From: Phycisphaerales bacterium | GTDB lineage: Bacteria; Planctomycetota; Phycisphaerae; Phycisphaerales; UBA1924 | Assembly: GCA_019744815.1 (NCBI GenBank) | Contig: JAIEUA010000010.1 | Span: 310,001-374,000, forward strand | DNA length: 64,000 nt | Direction of reading: 5' to 3' | Part shown: positions 25,069 to 33,700 of the stretch, one piece after another | How the letters are laid out: the number at the start of each line of letters is the position of its first letter | How positions within the stretch are numbered: the first letter of the stretch is position 1 | Made by a program: the position numbers and the translations under genes | The notes under the pieces: model-generated | Told to the model about the DNA's origin: nothing | The model's input: only the letters and a program-made list of their open reading frames with translations | The model's database searches: none

Positions 25069-26121
25069 TTACACAATCGTCGCCCGCACGACCACCAGCG
25101 CGACCGCGCTGATGAACACCCACAGCGTCACCGCCAGCACCAGCGGCCGCACTCCCACGCTCTTCAGAGCGGCACGCGACAACCCGAGCCCCACCAGCAG
25201 CAACGCCAGGCACATCCCACGCCGCGCCACCGGGGTCAGTGTCGCGACATGCTCGTGGACGAGGGGCACATAGGTCCCCGCCACGCTGGCCAGCACGAAC
25301 AACCCGATGAACCACGGGATCGGCAGCTTGCCCTTGCGGCCGTCGGCCCGGAAGAACCACGCCGCCGCCAGCGCGACGGGGACGATCCAGAGCGTGCGCG
25401 AGAGCTTGACCGCGGTCGCGACCTGCAGCGCCTCGTCGCCAAACTTCGACGCCGCCCCCACCACGCTAGAAACATCGTGGATCGCCACCGCGCTCCACAC
25501 CCCGAACTGATGAGGAGACAAGCTGAACCAGTGCCCCAGCGGCGGGAACACCCACAGCCCCACCGCGTTCAAGATGAAGACGACCCCGATCGAGACGGAC
25601 ATGTGGGCGCTGGAGGCGCCGATGGTGGATCCGACCGCCGCGATCGCCGACCCGCCGCAGATCGCGGTGCCGCTGCTGATGAGCGTCGCGAGCTTCTGAT
25701 CGATCCTGAGCCACCGCGCCATCGCGATCCCGAGGGCAAAAGTTCCCACGATCGTGCCGAACGCGAACCCGACCCCGGTGAGACCCGCACGGGCCAGATC
25801 CGTCAGATTCATCCCGAACCCCAGCAGCACCACGCAGACCTGGATCAGCGTCTTAGACCACTTCTTCACGAAATCGCCGGGAGGGGCGAGCGACGTCAGC
25901 GCCAGCAACACCCCCACCAACAGGGCGTACTCCGGGCGTGCCCAGGGCGAGACCGCCAGCGCCGCGGCGACGCCGGTGATCACCCACGCCGCCGCGGGCG
26001 GCACGCCGGACGTGGTCGGAGGTGGAACCGGTTGGTGGGGCTTGGAGTCGATCCGCGATGGTATTCGAGCACGCCCCACGGTTTCAGCACCAGGGGATTC
26101 CCGACCCGATGGCGAACGCAC
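25069..26121 (-). CDS. YeiH-family (UPF0324) putative sulfate exporter
   Basis: A 350-residue inner-membrane protein with about ten hydrophobic segments. Family hallmarks are KTLIQVCVVLLGFGMNLTDL, LISSGTAICGGSAIAAVGSTIGA and HDVSSVVGAASKFGDEALQVATAVKLSRTLWIVP. The family is annotated as putative sulfate exporters; the real substrate is generally untested. The first 40 residues are a polar, Pro-rich extension, so the true start could be later than 26121. Its stop nearly meets the convergent small protein gene. Confidence 0.9.
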   Translation of the reverse strand: MRSPSGRESPGAETVGRARIPSRIDSKPHQPVPPPTTSGVPPAAAWVITGVAAALAVSPWARPEYALLVGVLLALTSLAPPGDFVKKWSKTLIQVCVVLLGFGMNLTDLARAGLTGVGFAFGTIVGTFALGIAMARWLRIDQKLATLISSGTAICGGSAIAAVGSTIGASSAHMSVSIGVVFILNAVGLWVFPPLGHWFSLSPHQFGVWSAVAIHDVSSVVGAASKFGDEALQVATAVKLSRTLWIVPVALAAAWFFRADGRKGKLPIPWFIGLFVLASVAGTYVPLVHEHVATLTPVARRGMCLALLLVGLGLSRAALKSVGVRPLVLAVTLWVFISAVALVVVRATIV

Positions 26122-26266
26122 CGCGCGCCGATGCGCAGCCCGGCCCTCGCTCCCAGAAACAGGTCATCGATCGGGTAAGGTTTTCGCCCCGATTTGCCGG
26201 TTTTACGCAATCTTGCATTGCTCCGGGCTGCAGACTCTGCGACACTCTCACGCTGATGTCAGTAGC

Positions 26267-26366
26267 GTCGATGCATCCGCCGCATCGACCACGGGGAGCA
26301 GGGTTCGCCCGAGCGATCGGGCGAACCGACACGAGGCCGCGGCATCGGACCAGCGTCCGACGCCGC
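26267..26366 (+). promoter_or_regulatory. Three-hairpin structured leader upstream of the secreted-protein pair
   Basis: Three strong stems stand in a row just before the ribosome binding site. Stem 1: GTCGATGC 26267-26274 with GCATCGAC 26282-26289 (8 bp, 7-base loop). Stem 2: GGTTCGCCCGA 26302-26312 with its perfect complement 26317-26327, closed by a GCGA (GNRA) tetraloop. Stem 3: GCGGC-A-TCGGAC 26339-26350 with GTCCGA-C-GCCGC 26355-26366, one A/C mismatch, CAGC loop. GGAG at 26371 and ATG at 26381 follow. It looks like a 5' leader RNA (riboswitch, protein-binding or attenuator); I recognise no known class. Confidence 0.6.
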
Positions 26367-26380
26367 CAGAGGAGCAGGAC

Positions 26381-27148
26381 ATGAACCGTTCGACGATCGG
26401 TCGTTGTGTGGCCGCCGCGGTGGCGATCTGCGCCGGAGCGACGATGTCGCTGGGCGCCTTGACGAGCATCAACAAGCAGATCAAGTGCGGCGACACGCTT
26501 CTGGCCACGGTGAACTTCGGGGCTCCCACGATCTTCGTGGATGGCGCCAAGGGCGGCATCACGGTCTCGGGCAGCGCGACCAAGACGGCCGCCTTCCAGG
26601 GCGAGATGCGCTGGGTGCAGATGATCAAGACCAACAAGCCGCTCAACACCGCGACCCCGGCCAACACGCCGTACTTCGATCCCGGCGAGCTCGACCCGAC
26701 CGGCAACGACTTCCCCTTCTACTGGAACGAGAACCTCAAGGGACGGGACGGCAACAACTACCCGCAGTTCTGGGTGCAGAACAAGTTCTCGAACGCCGGC
26801 AACACCCTCAGCTTCTTCGACCAACCCACTCGCACCTGGACCGGCGCGGCCATTGACTGGACCGCCGAGCTGAGCCTCGTATATTGGGACAAGACCACCA
26901 ACGTTCTGGGCGTGCTGTGGACCGGCTCCTACGGCTTCGACATCACCGCGGCCGGGAATCTGACCATCAGCGGCATCACCGAGCTCGCACCGGGCGGGAC
27001 CTTCCTCACCCAGGGCGCCATCGATCAGCGCTATGGGGACGTCTACACCATCACGACCGATTGCACGACCTGCGTCCCCACGGGCGGCACCGCCAGCGTG
27101 CTTGCCTTCGCCGGAGTCTTCGCGGCCCGCCGTCGCCGCACCGCCTAA
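26381..27148 (+). CDS. Secreted protein with C-terminal PEP-CTERM-like sorting tail (paralogue 1)
   Basis: 255 residues with a signal peptide (STIGRCVAAAVAICAGATMSLGA). The C-terminus has a short hydrophobic segment followed by a basic cluster (VLAFAGVFAARRRRTA), as in PEP-CTERM/MYXO-CTERM-type surface-sorting tails, though a clear PEP motif is missing (PTGG instead). The body is of unknown fold and shares QIKCGDTLLATVN, NTATPANTPYFDPGE and GVLWTGSYGF with the next gene. GGAG lies 7 bases before the ATG. It is preceded by the three-hairpin leader. Function unknown; probably an extracellular or surface protein. Confidence 0.8.
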   Translation: MNRSTIGRCVAAAVAICAGATMSLGALTSINKQIKCGDTLLATVNFGAPTIFVDGAKGGITVSGSATKTAAFQGEMRWVQMIKTNKPLNTATPANTPYFDPGELDPTGNDFPFYWNENLKGRDGNNYPQFWVQNKFSNAGNTLSFFDQPTRTWTGAAIDWTAELSLVYWDKTTNVLGVLWTGSYGFDITAAGNLTISGITELAPGGTFLTQGAIDQRYGDVYTITTDCTTCVPTGGTASVLAFAGVFAARRRRTA

Positions 27149-27176
27149 CTGCCCCGACCCGCACACCACGCACGCC

Positions 27177-27197
27177 CGCCGGATCATCCCGGCGGAG
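27177..27197 (+). promoter_or_regulatory. Hairpin between the paralogues
   Basis: CCGCCGG and CCGGCGG form a 7-bp stem around a six-base loop, about 30 bases before the ATG of the second paralogue. No T-run follows, so it is more likely an attenuator or processing/stability element than a terminator. Confidence 0.4.
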
Positions 27198-27225
27198 TTG
27201 CCTACTCCCGTTCTGAGAGGTCCCC

Positions 27226-27984
27226 ATGTCGATGCACCGTCCACGGCTCTTTGCCATTGCCCTGTTCTGCGTCGGAGTGATGCCGCTCGCCCACGCCGAT
27301 GCCATCAAGGATCGCCAGATCAAGTGCGACAACAAGCTGCTCGCCACCATCAACCTCGCCGACACGATCCCGTATCGCGACGACGACGCCAAGACCAAGG
27401 GCGTCTCGGTCAGCGGCGGCGCGGTTGCCACCAACATGCTCAAGGGCGAGCTGCAGTGGATCCAGCTCATCAAGACCACCGACCCGTTCAACACCGCCAC
27501 GCCCGCGAACACGCCGTACTTTGACCCCGGCGAGAACGATCCCAAGGGCGTGAACTACCCGTTCTACTGGAACTACACCCTCAAGGCCCGCGACGGCAAC
27601 GAATACCCGCAGTTCTACTACAAGAACCAGCAGACCGACGGCGGCTTGGGCTTGAACTTCAGCGACAAACCCAGCCGCGAGTATCTCCGCGGCGCCAAGA
27701 CCTGGCAGGCCCAACTCTCGCTGGTGTGCTTCCTCGGCAACAAGATCGGCGTGCTCTGGACCGGCAGCTACGGCTTCGCCATCGACAAGGACGGCAACAA
27801 CGTCGTCAACGGCTGGAAAGAGCTGGCCAACCCCGAGTGGCTCACCCAAGCCGCGCTCGACGCCCGCTACGGCAAGAACACCTTCCTGCTCAACACCGAT
27901 TGCGCCGAGTGCCTGGTGCCAAGCGCCCCCAGCATCGCTTTGCTCGCGGCGTCGGGGCTGCTCATGGGCCGCCGGCGCCGATGA
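27226..27984 (+). CDS. Secreted protein with C-terminal PEP-CTERM-like sorting tail (paralogue 2)
   Basis: 252 residues, a tandem paralogue of the gene before it. Signal peptide MSMHRPRLFAIALFCVGVMPLAHA; the mature part begins with the shared IKDRQIKC. Conserved blocks include NTATPANTPYFDPGENDP, PFYWNYTLKARDGNEYPQF and GVLWTGSYGF, in the same order and spacing. Two Cys near the end (DCAECL) match DCTTC of paralogue 1. The tail is APSIALLAASGLLMGRRRR, a hydrophobic segment plus four Arg. GAGAGG precedes the ATG. Both are probably in one transcript with a 77-base gap. Confidence 0.8.
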   Translation: MSMHRPRLFAIALFCVGVMPLAHADAIKDRQIKCDNKLLATINLADTIPYRDDDAKTKGVSVSGGAVATNMLKGELQWIQLIKTTDPFNTATPANTPYFDPGENDPKGVNYPFYWNYTLKARDGNEYPQFYYKNQQTDGGLGLNFSDKPSREYLRGAKTWQAQLSLVCFLGNKIGVLWTGSYGFAIDKDGNNVVNGWKELANPEWLTQAALDARYGKNTFLLNTDCAECLVPSAPSIALLAASGLLMGRRRR

Positions 27985-28037
27985 GTCGAAGAATGACCGA
28001 GGTCGTTGTTCGGAGAATGTCTCGTCAGGAGCGATCG

Positions 28038-28568
28038 ATGCGATCCGGATTCGCTCCGTACGCTGCCACAGTCCTCGCCGCGACCACGCTCACGGCCTGC
28101 CTGCTGCTAGGCTGCGAACAACAGGGCCCCTCACAGACGCAGCTCGCGAAGGAACCGTCTACGAACTCCGCTCCGCCGCCAACAACCCAAGCGCCAACCA
28201 CCCGAGCTCGTGCCCTGATCCTGCGGCACCGCGGGCCGAGCGATCGACCGCCCCCGGTCCTGATCTTCTCTCCCACCCAAGCCGATGCCAATCAAGCAGC
28301 CAAAGACGAGTCGGCCCACTCGCTGATGGGCGCCACCCCGATCGTGATGGACGCGGCGTCCTTCGCCCGCCTGATCGACGCGCTTCCCGAAGCGAAGGGA
28401 AACCCGACACTGTTGGAGCTTGAGCTCTGCGGCGATCAACCCCGCCGGATCCTCCTCGGAGGCGAAGAGTCCATCCGCTGGATCGACTCGTGCAAGGACC
28501 GCGTCGGCGAGACGTCCGCCGCCTGGGGCTATCTGCGATCGACTCGGGCGTCGCTGACCGTCCGCTGA
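28038..28568 (+). CDS. Putative lipoprotein, unknown function
   Basis: 176 residues from the ATG at 28038, chosen because AGGAG lies just upstream and the product then has a lipoprotein signal (AATTLTACLLLGC with Cys as the acylated residue). A Thr/Pro/Gln-rich linker follows, then a globular region of about 110 residues (LILRHRGPSDRPPPVLIFSP ... ILLGGEESIRWIDSCKDRV). It lies 53 bases after paralogue 2 on the same strand, so it may belong to the same unit. Unrecognised family. Confidence 0.7.
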   Translation: MRSGFAPYAATVLAATTLTACLLLGCEQQGPSQTQLAKEPSTNSAPPPTTQAPTTRARALILRHRGPSDRPPPVLIFSPTQADANQAAKDESAHSLMGATPIVMDAASFARLIDALPEAKGNPTLLELELCGDQPRRILLGGEESIRWIDSCKDRVGETSAAWGYLRSTRASLTVR

Positions 28569-28684
28569 GTTCCCGCTGCCTTGCCTCTGGTTGGCCGATG
28601 ACCGCCCGGCCATGGCCGGGGCGAGAGGGGCACACCTTTTCACGTGATCGCACACCCCGCGGGTGAATTCGCTACCCTCCCTCG

Positions 28685-29731
28685 ATGCGCCACGCCCTGA
28701 TCGCCTTGCTCGCTGTCTCGGGTCTCACCGCCGTCGCTCACGCCTGGGACGCCGCGGGACACCGCGCGATCACCACCGTCGCAATGGAACGCCTGCGTGC
28801 CAAGGTCACCGACCCGGCCCTGGCGTGGACCGGCGAGGGCACGTGGCCGCGGGTGATCGCCGATCAGGCCACCATGCCCGATCGCTGGCGGAACGTGCGC
28901 ATGCCCGCGCTCGCACACGTCAACAACCCGGACCATTACATCGATCTCGAAGACCTCACCGATCTGGGCCTGTCCCTCCAGTCCATCGAACCTCTCCGCC
29001 ACGAGTTCGCGGCCCAGCTTGCTCTGGCGCGTAAGGACCACCCCGGCGCGGGTCGTCCATCCAACCCCAAGACCGATCAGTCCAAGACCGACTCCTACCC
29101 GGGATTTCTGCCCCAGGCCATCAGCGAGCAGTACGCACGGCTGGTGTCCAACCTCAAAACGCTCCGCACGCTCGCCAAGGTCAACGACAGCGCGAGAGGG
29201 CCGCAGGTCGAGGTCGCTCGCCTCAATGTCGCCTGGTCGCTGGGCGTGCTCTCCCACTTCGTCGCCGACGCGGCCCAGCCACTGCACACCACCCGCCACC
29301 ACCACGGCTGGGTGGGCAACAACCCCAACGCCTACACCACCCGCAAGGAAATCCACGCCGACATCGACGCAACCGTGCTGCAGAAGCACAATCTCTACGA
29401 GGACGCGATCCGGGCCCACCTCAAGCCCGCGCGCCCCGATCTCGCCGACCTCAACGAGTCCAACCCGTGGTCCGGCGTGCTCGCCCACATCGAGCGTTCC
29501 CACGCTCAGGTCGAGGCGATCTACAAGCTCGATCAGTCCGGCGACCTCTGGAAGGACGCGGGCAAGGACCTGATCACCGAGCGATTGGTCGACGGCGCCG
29601 AGATGCTGGCCGCCCTGTACTCCGCGGCGTGGGACGCGTCGACGCCCAGCGACGACGACGTCAAGATCTTCGTCAAGTACGACGGCTTCGGATCCCCCGT
29701 CTCGCAAGAGCCCGCGCCGGCGGGGCGCTAG
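28685..29731 (+). CDS. S1/P1 nuclease (zinc-dependent)
   Basis: 348 residues. The signal peptide ends AVAHA, leaving Trp21 as the mature N-terminus, as needed in this family because the terminal amino group and carbonyl bind zinc. His26 follows in WDAAGHRAIT. Other zinc ligands lie in the block LSHFVADAAQPLHTTRHHHGWVGNN (about 187-212), with DxxHxxxD-type spacing, and EIHADIDATVL. It cuts single-stranded nucleic acid and removes 3' phosphates outside the cytoplasm, which can supply phosphate and nucleosides. The porin and PhoB/PhoR genes 3-6 kb away fit such a role. Its stop overlaps that of the convergent gene by 4 bases. Confidence 0.92.
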   Translation: MRHALIALLAVSGLTAVAHAWDAAGHRAITTVAMERLRAKVTDPALAWTGEGTWPRVIADQATMPDRWRNVRMPALAHVNNPDHYIDLEDLTDLGLSLQSIEPLRHEFAAQLALARKDHPGAGRPSNPKTDQSKTDSYPGFLPQAISEQYARLVSNLKTLRTLAKVNDSARGPQVEVARLNVAWSLGVLSHFVADAAQPLHTTRHHHGWVGNNPNAYTTRKEIHADIDATVLQKHNLYEDAIRAHLKPARPDLADLNESNPWSGVLAHIERSHAQVEAIYKLDQSGDLWKDAGKDLITERLVDGAEMLAALYSAAWDASTPSDDDVKIFVKYDGFGSPVSQEPAPAGR

Positions 29732-31128
29732 CCCTTCGTCCCAACCTTGTCGCGGATCGCTTCCCACATCGACCGCAGGGCCGCCGGGTCGTACAACCCG
29801 AAGCTCCAGGTCCGATCGGAGATCACGCTCGCCTGCTCGCGCTGCGCGGCCAGCGCGTTCGCTCGTTTGTCCAGTTCGGAGAGCTTGTCCTGATGTCTGG
29901 TCCGAACCTCGGCGAGCAGGACGTGCAGGGCGGCAAACTCTTCGCTCGCCCGCTCGCCACGCTGCTTGCGATCGCGGATCGCCGCCACCAGCTCGCGCTT
30001 GCGGTGCCCCGCGGCCGGGTCGCCCAAGCGAGCGGGATCGTGCCGGGCGCTGTGCGCCGCCCAGAGGGCGCGTTGAATCTCGCCCAGCTCGGGCACGCCG
30101 TCCGCGGGCAGCCCCAGTTGCGCCGTCGCGGTGCCCATCAACATCGGGGCCAGGCTCCGCCCGCGCCAGTCGTTGCTGCGGCGGACCAGAGCGCCTTGCA
30201 GCCAGCTGCTGAACCAACCCTCCATCGCCCGGTCGTAGCGGTACCCGCCGATCCCGTGCACGAAGAGCTCGCACCCCGCCAGACGCAGGAGCGCGGTCAT
30301 CAGGAGCGCCTTGGGATACAGGCCCTCGAATCGATCGCCGCCCCTGCCCAAGTCCGAGGCCAGCAGCCGCCTGCGGGCGCCGCTGGTGTCGATCCTCCAC
30401 AGCGGGAGCTCGCCTTTGGCTGCGTCGAGCGGGCGAACCTCCGCGTCCGACGCCAGCGCGACCGCCTGGTTGTACGACGCGATGCCACCCTGCGGATCCG
30501 CCGCGAGCGCGTCGACCGCGAGCCGGAACAGGTCCGTCGCGCTCAGCCGCCGTGCGTAAACCCACGCGTCGACCGACCCGAGCGGGGCGAGCAGCTCCGC
30601 CGTGGCGCTCGCCAACTGCTCGGCCCACGAGCCCGCTTGAGCGTGCCGCTCGATCGCCGCACGGATGATGTGCACCCGTGACGCGTAGGTGCCAAGGCCC
30701 GAACCCGCGGGGAACACCAAGCCGGGGACCGTCTGCCTCGCCGGCATCCAGCCCGTCGCCCGCGGGACCGCCTCTTCCTCTAAGAGCGGCAGACGGGCTC
30801 GGGTGATTCCTTTGTCAGGATCGGAGGCTGGCACTCGCAACGCGAACTCGTGCGGCACATCCTGATCGACGACCAGCCACGCCGATCGGCCTCCCGCCGC
30901 CCGAGCCACCTCCACAGCCGCCGCGTACTTGGCCAGGATGCCCGGATGCCACAGCTCGGCCTGATGACCTGACAGGACCAGCGGGCCCTTGTCGGACGGC
31001 AGGCCAAGCTGCTCTCGGAAGCGGATCACCGCAGGCGTGCTCGGTTGAGACGCGAGTCGCTCGCGTGCGAGCGTCGTCCATGACTCCAGGGGCGGCTCGA
31101 AACGGAGTTGGGCAGGCGGCGGCGTCAC
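29728..31128 (-). CDS. Uncharacterised protein, weak BshC resemblance
   Basis: 466 residues, soluble. The stretch VLSGHQAELWHPGILAKYAAAVEVA (about 51-75) and the following WLVVDQDVPHEFA recall the N-terminal Rossmann part of BshC, the cysteine-adding enzyme of bacillithiol synthesis, as do VHGIGGYRYDRAMEGWF (about 271-287) and a long coiled-coil-like tail (about 370-430). The resemblance is only by eye, and the length is shorter than typical BshC (about 530). It is upstream-adjacent (52 bases) to the GT2 gene on the same strand. Could instead be a planctomycete-specific family. Confidence 0.6.
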   Translation of the reverse strand: MTPPPAQLRFEPPLESWTTLARERLASQPSTPAVIRFREQLGLPSDKGPLVLSGHQAELWHPGILAKYAAAVEVARAAGGRSAWLVVDQDVPHEFALRVPASDPDKGITRARLPLLEEEAVPRATGWMPARQTVPGLVFPAGSGLGTYASRVHIIRAAIERHAQAGSWAEQLASATAELLAPLGSVDAWVYARRLSATDLFRLAVDALAADPQGGIASYNQAVALASDAEVRPLDAAKGELPLWRIDTSGARRRLLASDLGRGGDRFEGLYPKALLMTALLRLAGCELFVHGIGGYRYDRAMEGWFSSWLQGALVRRSNDWRGRSLAPMLMGTATAQLGLPADGVPELGEIQRALWAAHSARHDPARLGDPAAGHRKRELVAAIRDRKQRGERASEEFAALHVLLAEVRTRHQDKLSELDKRANALAAQREQASVISDRTWSFGLYDPAALRSMWEAIRDKVGTKG

Positions 31129-31180
31129 TGGAAGGAACTATCACCCGTCCCCGTCAACCGGACCACCGGCCGCTGCCGCC

Positions 31181-32011
31181 TTACCGCTCCGACGACTCGT
31201 GCCGACGGGCCGGAGGGATCGTCACGTCGCACCCTCGAGCGACGGCGGCGTCGAGTCGGGCGCTGGCATGCACCGGAAGGCGGCACGCCGAACGAGCGAT
31301 CTCGCGGTGGAGTATCTCGCGGTAGTGGAGCAAGCGGGCCTCGGGATTGTCGAGCCCGCCGCCGAACGTGCGGCTGGGGTCGTTGTAGATGAGGTCCACC
31401 GGGATCTCGCGCACCTTGAGCCCCGAGGCCGCGGCCCGAGCCCAGAGCTGCATCGGGAACGCGTACCCACCCTCGGTGAGGTGGAGGCGTGCCGTGGGGC
31501 CGACGCGATGGGCCTTGAAGCCGCAGAAAGTGTCGGTGAGCCGGGCGCCCAGCCGCTCCCCGAGGCGCTCGTTGACTTCCTGGGTGATCAGTTGATTGAT
31601 GCGGCGCCGATCGGTGGGAGCCAGGGCGAGGGCGTCGGGGGCGGGCTCGCGGAGATAGCGGCTGCCGCTGATGATGGCGGCGCCGTGGGGCTTGGCGTGT
31701 TCCTCTTCGATCGCGGCGAAGAACTCGGGCAGACGCTCGGGCTCGTGCTGCTCGTCGCAGTCCATGGTGACGACCCAGTCGTAGCCCTCGCCCTGAGCGA
31801 ACCGGAACGCGTCGATCAGCGAGTGGCCGTAGCCCCGGTTGACGCAGTGGCGGATGACATCGACCGGAAGCCGGGCCAGAACGCCCGAGGTGCCGTCGGT
31901 CGAGCCGTCGTCCACGACCAGAACGTTGCCGGCGTGCTCGAGCACGCGTGCGACGACCCGCTCGACGTGGGCGACTTCGTTGAAGACCGGGATGGCCACC
32001 AGAGTTCGCAA
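31181..32011 (-). CDS. Glycosyltransferase family 2 (dolichol-phosphate mannosyltransferase-like)
   Basis: 276 residues. TLVAIPVFNEVAHVERVVARVL at the start, then VLVVDDGSTDGTSGVLARL (about 29-47) and WVVTMDCDEQHEPERLPEFF, with DCD as the metal/nucleotide-binding triad. DTFCGFKAHRVG and the QLWARAAASGLKVREIPVDLIYNDPSRTFGGG block are typical of DPM1-like enzymes that put a sugar on a polyprenyl phosphate. No C-terminal membrane segments, so the soluble form. The next co-directional gene downstream, 52 bases away, is the BshC-like protein; whether they are linked in function is unclear. Confidence 0.9.
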   Translation of the reverse strand: MRTLVAIPVFNEVAHVERVVARVLEHAGNVLVVDDGSTDGTSGVLARLPVDVIRHCVNRGYGHSLIDAFRFAQGEGYDWVVTMDCDEQHEPERLPEFFAAIEEEHAKPHGAAIISGSRYLREPAPDALALAPTDRRRINQLITQEVNERLGERLGARLTDTFCGFKAHRVGPTARLHLTEGGYAFPMQLWARAAASGLKVREIPVDLIYNDPSRTFGGGLDNPEARLLHYREILHREIARSACRLPVHASARLDAAVARGCDVTIPPARRHESSER

Positions 32012-32158
32012 GGCGGATCTCCGACTGGAAAGGCCATCGGGAACGGGCGAGGGAGCCCCGGCCGGCCTGGGGCTGGGCTTGGATGATTCGCTCCGGACGG
32101 GGATACAGACGCGGCAAAGGCCCCGGAAAGCCCGAGACCGAGAACCGCGTGGGCCCGC

Positions 32159-32182
32159 CGGGGCTTGGAAGGCCCCGCCCCC
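32159..32182. repeat. Intergenic palindrome, family B
   Basis: CGGGGCTTGGAAGGCCCCGCCCCC: GGGGC and GCCCC arms around a TTGGAA-type centre, the same unit as at 45718-45743 and 52594-52616. Confidence 0.7.
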
Positions 32183-32224
32183 TGCTTGGCGGGGGACCCC
32201 GTCCCCGGCGGAGGCTGCGAGAAA

Positions 32225-32267
32225 GACGAGTCAAAAGAAAAACCGGCGACCCCAAGGGGTCGCCGGT
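32225..32267 (-). terminator. Strong Rho-independent terminator of the porin gene
   Basis: Read on the minus strand, ACCGGCGACCCC (32267-32256) pairs perfectly with its complement (32253-32242) with a two-base centre (effectively 11 bp and a 4-base loop), followed by TTTTTCTTTTGACTC. It stands about 100 bases after the porin stop. Confidence 0.9.
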
Positions 32268-32365
32268 GAGACGATTCGTTCGGACGGGGCGGGGACTTTC
32301 GTTCCCGCCGCTAGGACCGGATGAGGATCACCCGATCCGATCGAGCGTCCGCGTGTTCTGGCTGC

Positions 32366-33700
32366 TCAGAAGAGGAGCTGGAACTGAACGCGGAGGCCGA
32401 CTTCGCCAGCCTTGGGCGAGCCCAAGATGCCGGAGAGGGTGTCCGGGAGCGGGTTGGTACCACCGGGGACGGTGCCCTGGAAGTTGGTGTTCTGCAGGCC
32501 CTGGCTGCGGTTCAGGCCGATGATGATATCGCCCGTGATCTTGGCAGTCTGGGACTCGGGGAAGAGGTAGTAGTTGAGGCCGAAGTCCAGGAAGTGGAAG
32601 CTGCGGGGAGCGAGGCCCTGCGAGCGGCTGCCGCGGAAGCCGTCGTAACGAGCGAAGAGCTCGATCTGCTGGGTGGCGAAGAAGCCGCCCTGGATCTGCC
32701 AGCCGTAGTTGTTGAGGGTCGAACCGCCGTTGCGGACCTTGGCATGGCTGCCGATGACCGCAGCGAAGACGTTCCAGCCGTTGCCCTTGATCTGGGTGTC
32801 AACGGTCCAGAGCAGGTAATTGGTCTGGTTCGTGTTGGCGACCGCGTCAAGGCCGTCACCGGTCGAACCACCCTGCTGCCAGTGGATCGCACCACCGAGG
32901 AAGGCGGCGAACTGGCTGTTCTGCCAGCTGCTGAACTGGTTCCACTGGTTCCAGTCGCCGGCGAACTTGCCGTCGACGCGGAGGGTCAGGGCGTAGTCAG
33001 CCTCGGCCGGATTGTTGTAATCCGTGTTGGCCGAGCGCCAGCCGTCGCTGAACGCACCGAGCACGCGGAACACGTCAGCCGAGTAGGCAACCTGGACGCC
33101 CTGGCTGCGCTGCTGGAGGTATCTGTTCGCGGTGGTCGAGCGGTCGGCCGACTGCTGGTAGCCGTCGCCGATCAGATCCTCGGTGAGGATCGGGAGCTTG
33201 AACTGGCCCCAGCGAACGTCCCAGTTGTTGTCGAAGGTGTACTTGACGAAGGCGTCTTGGAGGGTGAACGTGCCGTTGGTGGTGGTGCCAGCGGTGTTGA
33301 AGTTGCCCTGGATGTAGTAGGTGATCTCGGGCGAGCCGGCGTTACCGCTGAAGTACAGCTGGGTGCGCGGAGCCGAGAAGCCGATGGTGGCCTTGTCCTT
33401 GCCGGTCAAGCCGCCGCCGGTCGCGGGGACCGGGGTCGTGTTGGCGGTGTTGCCGGTGCGGAAGTTGGCCGAGTAGCGGAACAGCATGAGTCCGCCGACC
33501 CGCATGCTGAAGTTGCCCGAACCATCGGTGATGGTCAGGCCGCTGGTCTTGCCGCCGGCGGCGAGGCTGGTGCGACCAGCCGCGTCGGCCTTGAGCTCGT
33601 TCGCGTACGCGCGGCTCGTGTCAGACTCGGCAGCGAACGCCACGCCCGAAAGGCTCAGCGCCGCGCCAGCGATCACAAACATCTTGCTCGTGTGACCCAT
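32366..33700 (-). CDS. Outer-membrane porin, OprO/OprP (phosphate-selective) type
   Basis: 444 residues from the ATG at 33700, chosen because AAGGAG lies upstream and the product starts with a signal peptide (MFVIAGAALSLSGVAFA). The rest alternates hydrophobic and polar residues as in a beta-barrel: LYFSGNAGSPEITYYIQGNFNTA, FVKYTFDNNWDVRWGQFKLPIL (a hallmark of this porin family), LQQRSQGVQVAYSADVFRVLGAFSDG. The end AGEVGLRVQFQLLF is a proper aromatic-terminal last strand. It probably lets phosphate or other anions through; the divergent PhoB/PhoR pair supports this. Followed by a strong terminator; expected to be well expressed. Confidence 0.9.
   Translation of the reverse strand: MGHTSKMFVIAGAALSLSGVAFAAESDTSRAYANELKADAAGRTSLAAGGKTSGLTITDGSGNFSMRVGGLMLFRYSANFRTGNTANTTPVPATGGGLTGKDKATIGFSAPRTQLYFSGNAGSPEITYYIQGNFNTAGTTTNGTFTLQDAFVKYTFDNNWDVRWGQFKLPILTEDLIGDGYQQSADRSTTANRYLQQRSQGVQVAYSADVFRVLGAFSDGWRSANTDYNNPAEADYALTLRVDGKFAGDWNQWNQFSSWQNSQFAAFLGGAIHWQQGGSTGDGLDAVANTNQTNYLLWTVDTQIKGNGWNVFAAVIGSHAKVRNGGSTLNNYGWQIQGGFFATQQIELFARYDGFRGSRSQGLAPRSFHFLDFGLNYYLFPESQTAKITGDIIIGLNRSQGLQNTNFQGTVPGGTNPLPDTLSGILGSPKAGEVGLRVQFQLLF

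Larger units (their letters stand above)
32012..32365. other. Intergenic interval with repeat and terminator
   Basis: About 350 bases between the GT2 start and the porin stop. It holds a family B palindrome (32159-32182), the porin terminator (32225-32267), and presumably the promoter of the GT2 gene. No gene is supported. Confidence 0.6.
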
